NCBI GenBank assembly: GCA_033722375.1
Contig: JAWVZB010000058.1
Location: 1-20,119, forward strand
Reading direction: 5' to 3'
Origin: JAWVZB01 sp033722375
Lineage (GTDB): Bacteria > Actinomycetota > Nitriliruptoria > Nitriliruptorales > Nitriliruptoraceae
Length of the DNA stretch: 20,119 bases
Part shown: one piece after another, positions 15,312 through 20,119 of the stretch
How positions within the stretch are numbered: position 1 is the first letter of the stretch
Layout: every line of letters begins with the position of its first letter
The notes under the pieces: generated by a model
The model's input: the letters and a program-made list of their open reading frames with translations, nothing else
Databases searched by the model: none
Told to the model about the DNA's origin: nothing
Translations under genes and position numbers: made by a program

Positions 15312-15967
15312 CGGCCGCAAAGGAGGCGGCGGGGCGCGCCGCGGCCGAGCACGTCGCTGACGGCATGCGGCTGGGTCTTGGGACCGGCTCCACCGTCGCG
15401 TACTTCCTCGAGGCGCTGGCTGAGCAGGGCGTGGCCGTCGCCGGGGTCCCGACCTCGGAGGCGACAGCAGCCCGGTGCCGCGAGCTCGGGATCGACCTGT
15501 TGGAGCCCGGACAGACCGAGCGGCTGGACCTGTGCATCGACGGAGCCGACGAGCTGACCCCGGACCTCGCCCTGACCAAGGGCGGGGGCGGGGCGCTCCT
15601 CCGCGAGAAGGTGGTGGCGTCGATGTCCGAGCGGATGATCGTGATCGCGACGCCCGACAAGGTCGTGGACCGGCTCGGGGCGAGCTTCGCGCTGCCGGTC
15701 GAGGTGGTGCCGTTCGCGGTGGCTCCCGTCGCCCGCCGTTGCGAGCAGCTCGGCTTCGCCGTGACGCCCCGTGACGGCGGCGCCTACCGCACCGACAACG
15801 GCAACGCGATCCTCGACCTCCAGCGCGACGACGGGATCGACGCTCCGGATGAACTCGCGGCGGAGCTCGCGGCGACCCCCGGCGTGTGTGAGCACGGGCT
15901 GTTCTTGGGGCTCGCCGACCTGGCCCTTCTCGGTCGAGAAGACGGGAGCGTCGAGCAGCTTCCCTGA
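15308..15967 (+). CDS. rpiA: Ribose-5-phosphate isomerase A
   Basis: The protein has 219 residues, the normal size. It contains GLGTGSTV (23-30), DGADE (78-82, with the conserved Asp pair), LTKGGGGALLREK (89-101; catalytic Lys91 and Glu100) and YRTDNGNAILDL. It interconverts ribose 5-phosphate and ribulose 5-phosphate in the pentose phosphate pathway. ATG 15308 overlaps the HAD stop as ATGA and has GTGAGGG upstream, so it is the last gene of the aminotransferase-ligase-HAD operon. It converges on parB across a 29-bp gap. Confidence 0.95.
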   Translation: MTAAKEAAGRAAAEHVADGMRLGLGTGSTVAYFLEALAEQGVAVAGVPTSEATAARCRELGIDLLEPGQTERLDLCIDGADELTPDLALTKGGGGALLREKVVASMSERMIVIATPDKVVDRLGASFALPVEVVPFAVAPVARRCEQLGFAVTPRDGGAYRTDNGNAILDLQRDDGIDAPDELAAELAATPGVCEHGLFLGLADLALLGREDGSVEQLP

Positions 15968-15968
15968 C

Positions 15969-15986
15969 ACTGACGTCAGCGTCAGT
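15969..15986. terminator. Inverted repeat between rpiA and parB (possible bidirectional terminator)
   Basis: ACTGACG-TCAG-CGTCAGT forms a perfect 7-bp stem with a 4-base loop inside the 29-bp gap between convergent rpiA and parB. The location suits a bidirectional terminator, but there is no T-tract on either strand. The CTGACG-N4-CGTCAG core recurs at 16978-16993, so a protein-binding site is the alternative. Confidence 0.4.
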
Positions 15987-15996
15987 AGCCTAGGTA

Positions 15997-16938
15997 TCAG
16001 GCGTTGTCGGTCTTCTCCACCGGGATGTCGGTCTGCAGCCCGCGCGCGATCACTCCGACGATCCGTTCGAGGTCGTCCACCGACCCGAACTGGATCTGTA
16101 GCTTCCCTGTCCGGGCGCCCATCGAGATCTTCACCCGCGCCTGGAGCGCATCGGAGAGGTCCCGCTGGAGGTCGACCAGCCCCGGCGCGGTGATGCGTCC
16201 CTGCCGCCGGGCCGTGCTCGCACCGCCGCCGCCGGATCCGCCGGCTTCTGACCCGGACGAGGGCTCGGGCGAGTCGAGCAACTGGAGACGCACCATCTCC
16301 TCGGTCGCCCGGACGGACAGCCCCTCGTTCACGATCCGTTCGGCGAAGCGCTCCTGCTGGCTGCGTTCGTCGAGCGCGAGCAGTGCCTTGGCGTGTCCAG
16401 CCGTCAGCACCCCGGCGGCCACCTTCCGCTGCACGGCGGGGGGCAGGCTCAACAGCCGGAGGCTGTTGCTGATCGTCGGACGGGACTTCCCGAGCCGGTC
16501 CGCGAGCTCCTCCTGGGTGAACCCGAAGTCGTCCAGGAGCTGGCTGTAGGCCGCGGCTTCCTCCAAGGGGTTGAGCTGGACCCGGTGGATGTTCTCCACC
16601 AGCGCTTCCTTGAGCAGCGCCTCGTCGTCGGTCTCGCGGACCACTGCCGGGATGGTGGTCAGCCCCGCCATCTTCGCCGCTCGGAGCCGACGCTCGCCCG
16701 CCACCAGCTCGTAGCGCTCGTCTTCGAGGGGCCGGACCACGATCGGTTGGAGCAGTCCGATGTCACGGATCGAGGTCGCGAGCCCCTCGAGTTCCTCCTC
16801 GTCGAACACGCCGCGTGGCTGGCGCGGGTTGGGGCTGATCGCGCTCAGGGGGATGTCCTGGAGCTGCGCCGTCCCGCGTTCACCGGGGGGGATCAGGGCT
16901 GCGAGGCCCCGCCCGAGCCCTCCGCGTCGTTGGTTCAT
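15997..16938 (-). CDS. parB: Chromosome-partitioning protein ParB
   Basis: The protein has 313 residues. The N-terminal ParA-contact peptide GGLGRGLAALIP (6-17) is followed by the CTP-binding ParB/Srx domain with TSIRDIGLLQPIVVRP (55-70), GERRLRAA (81-88) and ENIHRVQLNPLEEA (115-128). The helix-turn-helix that reads parS is FTQEELADRLGKSRPTISNS (140-159). A Gly/Ser/Ala-rich linker (about 220-245) leads to the C-terminal dimerisation domain. It is a CTP-dependent DNA clamp that loads at parS and spreads over the origin region. AAGGAG precedes ATG (complement 16936-16938). It sits 16 bp downstream of parA, in the parA-parB order usual on this strand. Confidence 0.97.
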   Translation of the reverse strand: MNQRRGGLGRGLAALIPPGERGTAQLQDIPLSAISPNPRQPRGVFDEEELEGLATSIRDIGLLQPIVVRPLEDERYELVAGERRLRAAKMAGLTTIPAVVRETDDEALLKEALVENIHRVQLNPLEEAAAYSQLLDDFGFTQEELADRLGKSRPTISNSLRLLSLPPAVQRKVAAGVLTAGHAKALLALDERSQQERFAERIVNEGLSVRATEEMVRLQLLDSPEPSSGSEAGGSGGGGASTARRQGRITAPGLVDLQRDLSDALQARVKISMGARTGKLQIQFGSVDDLERIVGVIARGLQTDIPVEKTDNA

Positions 16939-16954
16939 GCCGGCTCCTTTCGGT

Positions 16955-18478
16955 TCACTGGTCCCACCACGGACGTCCTGACGCTGGCGTCAGTTCGCTC
17001 TCGTCCTCGCCGACCACGCCTGTCCGACTCCCCGTCTCCGCCACCGGCTCCGCCTCCCCCTCGGGGGTCACGTCGGCCTCGGGGACCACGCCCGGCGCGG
17101 GCTCTTCTCGTGGTGGTGTCGGGGGATGGGGTTCCTCGTGCGCCCCCGGAGCGACCGGGTTGACCGCGTCGATGGGCGGCTCGGTGAGGTCGCGCGCCGC
17201 GTCGGTCGCCCCGGCCTGGGTCGGCGGCTGCGGAGGTTCGCTCGCTGCTGGCGAGGAAGCCGAGGGTTCGGGCCCGGGAGGGCTCGCGGATGCGGCTCGG
17301 TCGGACTCGGTGGGGAGGCCGTCGAGATCGGTGGGGAGCGATGAGGGCGGTTCGGGCTCTGGCGGAGCGGGCCCGCCGAGGAGCCGGTCGAGCGCCGACA
17401 CTCCCTCCTCAGCCACCTCCAGCCCCAGGCGGGCCGCCACCTCCCGGGCCAGCCGTTGATAGGCCCGGGCTCCCCGGCTGCTGGCGTCGAAGACGGTGAT
17501 GGGCTGCCCGTAGCTCGGCGCTTCCGACAACCGGACCGTTCGCGGCACGATGGTCTCGAACGCCGCCTCTCCGAAGTACTCGCGCACCTCATCCACGACC
17601 TGCTGCGAGAGGTTGGTTCGGGCATCGAACATCGTGAGGACCACGCCACCGAGTTCCAGGTCGTCGTTCAGCCCGTCTGTAACGAGCTTGACCGTCCGCA
17701 TCAGCTGCCCCAACCCCTCGAGCGCGTAGTACTCGCACTGGATGGGGACCAGCACCTGGTCCGCCGCCACCAGCGCGTTGATCGTCAGCAGCCCCAGCGA
17801 CGGCGGACAGTCGATCAGCACCACGTCGTAGAGGTCCCGGACCGCATCGAGGGCCGTCTTGAGCCGGTTCTCCCGGGAGAACGCCGGCACCAGCTCGACC
17901 TCGGCCCCGGCCAGATCGAGGCTGGAGGGCAACACGTGGAGGTTCTTCACGGCGGTGGGCTCGGCGGCGTCCTCGACATCCATCTGTTCGACGAGCACCC
18001 GGTACGTGCTCGGGGCGCCCTCCTGGGCCCGCAGTCCGAGGCCGGTGGTGGCGTTGCCCTGCGGGTCGAGATCCACGATCAGGACCTGGATGCCCTCTCC
18101 GGCCAGCGCCGCCCCGAGCGACACGGCCGTCGTGGTCTTCCCCACGCCACCCTTCTGGTTGGCGATACAGAGGACCGTCGCCTCCCGTGCGTGTGGATCG
18201 TCCTCGAGGACCGCCAGGGGATCCATGGGGCTGGACTCGGTACCCGACTCGGGGGCTTCGGCGGGTTCGGACCCCGCGGCAGCCTCCCCGTCAGCGATGT
18301 TCCACGTGGAACGTGGGGGCTCGGTTGCGGGAGCGTTCCACGTGGAACGGTCCTCGTCCGACGTCGGTGGAGGCCCAGTTTGCCCCGCAGCACCAGTTTC
18401 GCGGGCGTCCTCGTCGGTTTCGGGGTCGGGGGCGGGAGGTTGAGAAGGCTCATCGCGCCGCCCAGATCGCCAGATCAT
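16955..18478 (-). CDS. parA: Chromosome-partitioning ATPase ParA with long disordered extensions
   Basis: The protein has 507 residues, against about 260-350 for most chromosomal ParA proteins. The ATPase core occupies about 100-368: IANQKGGVGKTTTAVSLGAA with K109 and K114 (deviant Walker A), VLIVDLDPQGNATTGLG (132-148), VVLIDCPPSLGLLTINAL (219-236), and VPRTVRLSEAPSYGQPI. Residues 1-99 are an acidic, Pro/Ser/Glu-rich extension with the repeated peptide STWN at 45-48 and 57-60, encoded by two parS palindromes. Residues 370-507 are Pro/Glu/Ser-rich and end in GRPWWDQ. ATG (complement 18476-18478) overlaps the rsmG stop as ATGA, which favours this start over frames open to 18625. ParA binds DNA non-specifically and, with ParB at parS, moves the origin. 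Confidence 0.95.
   Translation of the reverse strand: MIWRSGRRDEPSQPPAPDPETDEDARETGAAGQTGPPPTSDEDRSTWNAPATEPPRSTWNIADGEAAAGSEPAEAPESGTESSPMDPLAVLEDDPHAREATVLCIANQKGGVGKTTTAVSLGAALAGEGIQVLIVDLDPQGNATTGLGLRAQEGAPSTYRVLVEQMDVEDAAEPTAVKNLHVLPSSLDLAGAEVELVPAFSRENRLKTALDAVRDLYDVVLIDCPPSLGLLTINALVAADQVLVPIQCEYYALEGLGQLMRTVKLVTDGLNDDLELGGVVLTMFDARTNLSQQVVDEVREYFGEAAFETIVPRTVRLSEAPSYGQPITVFDASSRGARAYQRLAREVAARLGLEVAEEGVSALDRLLGGPAPPEPEPPSSLPTDLDGLPTESDRAASASPPGPEPSASSPAASEPPQPPTQAGATDAARDLTEPPIDAVNPVAPGAHEEPHPPTPPREEPAPGVVPEADVTPEGEAEPVAETGSRTGVVGEDESELTPASGRPWWDQ
16978..16993. repeat. Inverted repeat CTGACG-N4-CGTCAG at the 3' end of parA
   Basis: CTGACGCTGGCGTCAG has 7-base arms (CTGACGC/GCGTCAG) and lies within the last codons of parA (encoding LTPASG). 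It shares the CTGACG-N4-CGTCAG form with the palindrome on the other side of parB (15970-15985). The function is unknown; it may be a regulatory site, a hairpin between parA and parB, or chance. Confidence 0.4.
18299..18312. other. parS-like site inside parA
   Basis: GTTCCACGTGGAAC is a perfect 14-bp palindrome with the CACGTG core of parS (consensus TGTTNCACGTGAAACA). It is the symmetrical CC/GG variant well known from other bacteria, with the outer T at 18298 also present. It lies in the parA reading frame and encodes STWN (residues 57-60). The ParB helix-turn-helix protein encoded 1.4 kb away is the expected ligand. Confidence 0.88.
18335..18348. other. Second parS-like site inside parA
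   Basis: An identical 14-bp palindrome starts 36 bp from the first site, again in the parA frame and encoding STWN (residues 45-48). Because 36 bp is a multiple of 3 and about 3.4 helical turns, the two sites share the reading frame but face different sides of the helix. Confidence 0.88.
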
Positions 18479-19083
18479 GCGTCCTCGCCTGTGGTCCCCA
18501 ACCCGTCGGCGGCGATGATAACAACCCGCGGCGCGTTGGTGGCAGCTTCCTCGAGATCGTCCGGGGTGGCAGCGATCCTCGCGCCGACGGCGTCGAGATC
18601 GACCGCCCCGAGCTCCTCCTGCCACCGCTCACCCTTCACGGCGTAGAGCAGCCCTCCTGGGGCCAACAACGGCATCACCCACGGGATCAGGCGCTCGAAG
18701 GGTGCGACGGCGCGCGCGGTCGCGAGATCGAAACGCCCACCGAGGCGATCGTGGAGGTCTTCTGCTCGTTCCGCCACGACCTCGACCTCCAACCCGAGGT
18801 CGGCGCCCGTCTCCCGCAGGAACGCCGCCTTCTTCTTCGTCGCCTCGACCAGGGTCACCTCCAGGTCGGGGCGCACGATCGCGATCACCAGCCCGGGCAA
18901 CCCTCCGCCGCTCCCGATGTCGACCACCGCCCCTGGTCCTCGGGGGAGCATCCCCGCCAGCGCCACGCACTCCGGGAGGTGGCGGCTCCGCAACTCCTCG
19001 AGCCCACGGGGCGACATGAGGTTGTGCGGCGACGACTCGATCGCCACCGCCAACCGCTCCAGCAGTCCCTCGTGATCACCCAT
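18475..19083 (-). CDS. rsmG: 16S rRNA (guanine527-N7)-methyltransferase RsmG
   Basis: The protein has 202 residues. It contains the SAM-binding motif VVDIGSGGGLPGLVIAI (53-69), LVEATKKKAAFLRE (78-91, typical of RsmG/GidB) and FDLATARAVAPFERLIPWV. The enzyme methylates G527 of 16S rRNA. ATG (complement 19081-19083) is the first plausible start; the longer frame to 19179 adds residues outside the family pattern. No ribosome site is seen, but a good -10 lies 8 bases upstream, so translation may be leaderless. The stop overlaps the parA start (ATGA), coupling the two genes. Confidence 0.95.
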   Translation of the reverse strand: MGDHEGLLERLAVAIESSPHNLMSPRGLEELRSRHLPECVALAGMLPRGPGAVVDIGSGGGLPGLVIAIVRPDLEVTLVEATKKKAAFLRETGADLGLEVEVVAERAEDLHDRLGGRFDLATARAVAPFERLIPWVMPLLAPGGLLYAVKGERWQEELGAVDLDAVGARIAATPDDLEEAATNAPRVVIIAADGLGTTGEDA

Positions 19084-19091
19084 GCCGCGAG

Positions 19092-19097
19092 ATACTA
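19092..19097 (-). promoter_or_regulatory. Candidate -10 of the rsmG-parA-parB operon
   Basis: On the minus strand TAGTAT is followed by 8 bases and the rsmG ATG, so transcription would begin on or just before the start codon, a leaderless arrangement common in actinobacteria. The -35 region at the expected spacing is weak. Together with the terminator-like hairpin after jag, it suggests that rsmG-parA-parB is transcribed separately from jag. Confidence 0.45.
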
Positions 19098-19380
19098 ACC
19101 CGACCACCACTGAAGAACCGTGATGCCAAGGGGGCGCCGAAAGCCCGCCTGAGGCGCGATTTCCCGAATGCCTCACCATAGGCTCCGCCCGTATCGCCCC
19201 ACAGAAGCGATCTGAGCGCGTTTGCCCAGGTCAGCGCCCTAAGATATGCCGCCCCGTGCGACCTCGGACGCGACACGACCGGCTCCACCCGCCCCGCGGC
19301 AGCTCATGCCGCGAGGCATCCTCGAGGACGAGCGGGCCCGCGTGCCCGCCCCCGGCGGTTGCAGACAGGAAGAGCGACGG

Positions 19381-19455
19381 TGCTGTCCGCTCGCGACCCT
19401 CAAGGCGCAGCGCAGCCGCGATAGCGGCGAGCAGCAAGCGGGTCGCGACGGACAG
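19381..19455. repeat. Hairpin core, copy 1
   Basis: The core begins CTGTCCGCTCGCGACCC and ends GGGTCGCGACGGACAG, complementary arms of about 16 bp with one unpaired base. Between them is an inner hairpin GCCGC-GATA-GCGGC. Copies 2 and 3 differ from it at only one or two positions. Confidence 0.75.
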
Positions 19456-19580
19456 TCCGACGCTCCGACAGGATCGGCTTCACCCGCATCCGGCGCAGGT
19501 AATGCGCTCCGGTGAGGACGTCCTTCAGGACGAGCCCGGGCGCGTACCCCTCGCCGACTCGGATCCGTCGGGGGTGAGGG

Positions 19581-19655
19581 TGCTGTCCGCTCACGACCCT
19601 CAAGGCGCAGCGCAGCCGCGGTAGCGGCGAGCAGCAAGCGGGTCGCGACGGACAG
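19581..19655. repeat. Hairpin core, copy 2
   Basis: The arms and inner hairpin (GCCGC-GGTA-GCGGC) are the same, with one change in the left arm (CTCACGACCC). The change gives a G-U wobble if the minus strand is transcribed but an A-C mismatch if the plus strand is. Confidence 0.75.
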
Positions 19656-19767
19656 TCCCGAGCGCCCGACCGCCCTCGGTGCCGGGTCATGCTCTCGGGC
19701 GAGGACGTCCCACAGGACGAGCCCGGGCGCGTACCCCTCGCCGACTCGGATCCGTCGGGGGTGAGGG

Positions 19768-19842
19768 TGCTGTCCGCTCGCGACCCTCAAGGCGCAGCGC
19801 AGCCGCGGTAGCGGCGAGCAGCAAGCGGGTCGCGACGGACAG
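19768..19842. repeat. Hairpin core, copy 3
   Basis: The left arm matches copy 1 and the inner loop matches copy 2. This copy is followed after 51 bp by the parS-like site at 19894. Confidence 0.75.
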
Positions 19843-19893
19843 TCCCGAGCGCCCGACCGCCCTCGGTGCCGGGTCATGCTCTCGGGCGAGGAC

Positions 19894-19907
19894 GTTCCAC
19901 GTGGAAC
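19894..19907. other. parS-like site at the end of the repeat array
   Basis: GTTCCACGTGGAAC, identical to the two sites in parA, lies about 1.55 kb closer to the expected origin. It sits exactly where the repeat units diverge; the other units carry the palindromes CGTCCTTCAGGACG (19519-19532) and CGTCCCACAGGACG (19706-19719) at the same position. Confidence 0.88.
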
Positions 19908-19914
19908 AACGACG

Positions 19915-19939
19915 GAGCCCGGGCGCTGGGCCCGGGCTC
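19915..19939 (-). terminator. Strong GC hairpin downstream of jag
   Basis: GAGCCCGGGC and GCCCGGGCTC form a perfect 10-bp stem with the 5-base loop GCTGG. It lies 20 bp after the jag stop codon (minus strand), a position typical of an intrinsic terminator. The following minus-strand bases are only moderately T-rich, so termination strength is uncertain. Confidence 0.6.
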
Positions 19940-19958
19940 GGAGGTCGTGCGGGGTACG

Positions 19959-20119
19959 TCAGCCGTCTTCCGGCTCGATGATGATGCGCCGGCCGGGTTC
20001 GCGGCCCTGGCTGTGGCTCGAGACCCCCTCGTGCTCCGCCACGAGGTGGTGGATCTGCTTGCGCTCGTAGACGTCCATCGGCTCCAAACGCTGCGATTCC
20101 CCGGTTTCTTGGGCATCTC
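19959..20119 (-). CDS. jag: Jag/KhpB RNA-binding protein, C-terminal fragment (R3H domain)
   Basis: The reading frame enters from the right edge and gives about 53 residues: AQETGESQRLEPMDVYERK, then QIHHLVAEHEGVSSHSQG, then REPGRRIIIEPEDG and a stop. RKQIHH carries the R-x3-H signature of R3H domains, and PMDxYERKxIHxLV with a Ser-rich GVxxxSxG segment is diagnostic of the Jag/SpoIIIJ-associated family. The KH domain and N-terminus lie outside the window. Gene order (yidC-jag-rsmG-parA-parB) supports the call. Confidence 0.92.
   Translation of the reverse strand, partial: DAQETGESQRLEPMDVYERKQIHHLVAEHEGVSSHSQGREPGRRIIIEPEDG

Larger units (their letters stand above)
19262..19893. repeat. Imperfect tandem repeat array between rsmG and jag
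   Basis: The array fills most of the 875-bp gap. Units start with TGCTGTCCGC at 19381, 19581 and 19768, giving lengths of 200 and 187 bp and a third unit that ends at the parS at 19894. A degraded partial copy is recognisable at about 19262-19380. The 75-bp start of each unit is nearly identical. The next 65 bp match between units 2 and 3 but not unit 1, and the last 55 bp match between units 1 and 2, so the array is mosaic. The shifts (200 and 187) are not multiples of 3, so no reading frame is kept and protein coding is unlikely. The remaining sequence next to rsmG (19098-19261) holds one inverted repeat (TGAGGC 19150-19155 with GCCTCA 19170-19175) and nothing else I can name. Confidence 0.85.

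Noticed and set aside
18479..18625. N-terminal extension of parA into rsmG
   Set aside because: The Arg-rich residues are a shadow of rsmG; the ATGA overlap at 18475-18478 is the better start.
19239..19877. 212-residue minus-strand open frame across the repeat array
   Set aside because: Repeat periods of 200 and 187 bp change frame between units, so the same DNA is read in different frames; composition is Arg/Pro-rich and no family is recognisable.
19262..19893. CRISPR array or insertion sequence
   Set aside because: Units are nearly 200 bp, with no short direct repeats separated by unique spacers; no transposase frame or terminal inverted repeats with target duplication are seen.
19084..19958. 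Replication origin in the rsmG-jag gap
   Set aside because: No DnaA-box-like TTATCCACA sequences or AT-rich unwinding segment are visible; gene order places oriC near dnaA beyond the right edge.
1..20119. tRNA, rRNA or riboswitch genes
   Set aside because: No cloverleaf-like segment with TTCRANYC and anticodon features, nor known riboswitch core, was noticed; covariance searches could not be run.

Overview
The window is chromosomal DNA from a high-GC actinobacterium. Coding is dense, GTG/TTG starts are frequent, the third codon position is strongly G/C, and several genes overlap by the 4-base GTGA or ATGA signal. The gene order matches the origin-proximal block of Mycobacterium tuberculosis Rv3908-Rv3920c: NUDIX, DUF6049-type protein, kinase with extracellular lectin-like domain, SigM, anti-sigma factor, TrxB, TrxA, CwlM, GNAT protein, ParB, ParA, RsmG, Jag. 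Deviations from that order suggest a deep branch (Nitriliruptoria-like is my guess, low confidence). dnaA and oriC should lie beyond the right edge and are not in the window.

Layout. 1-6193 (+): NUDIX C-terminus, a large secreted/anchored DUF6049-like protein, a small TadE-like single-span protein, an intact Ser/Thr kinase with a discoidin-like ectodomain, an ECF sigma factor and its membrane anti-sigma factor. The lipid II flippase gene murJ, expected beside the kinase, is absent from this slot. 6197-8258: a B-box zinc-finger membrane protein (-), then trxB and trxA (+), each preceded by a GGGAAY-N18/19-GTT promoter of the oxidative-stress ECF type. 8262-12116: a lipoprotein (-), a YgjV-like membrane protein, a cytoplasmic CwlM-like amidase (+), a GNAT protein and a small membrane protein (-). 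12153-15967 (+): aminotransferase, D-Ala-D-Ala ligase-like ATP-grasp enzyme, HAD hydrolase and rpiA, apparently one operon and not part of the mycobacterial order. 15997-20119 (-): parB, parA, rsmG and the end of jag.

Chromosome-segregation features stand out. There are three parS-like palindromes (GTTCCACGTGGAAC). Two lie 36 bp apart inside the parA reading frame, where each encodes Ser-Thr-Trp-Asn in an unusual N-terminal extension. The third ends an imperfect tandem array (units of 200 and 187 bp, plus partial copies) that fills most of the 875-bp gap between rsmG and jag. Each unit carries a conserved 75-bp hairpin core, and the other copies hold different short palindromes where the last carries parS. 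This array is the least explained DNA in the window.

Together the genes cover cell-wall control (kinase, CwlM, Ddl-like enzyme), thiol-redox homeostasis under ECF sigma control, and segregation of the origin region. All functional calls are from motifs and gene order read by eye; no database search was run.
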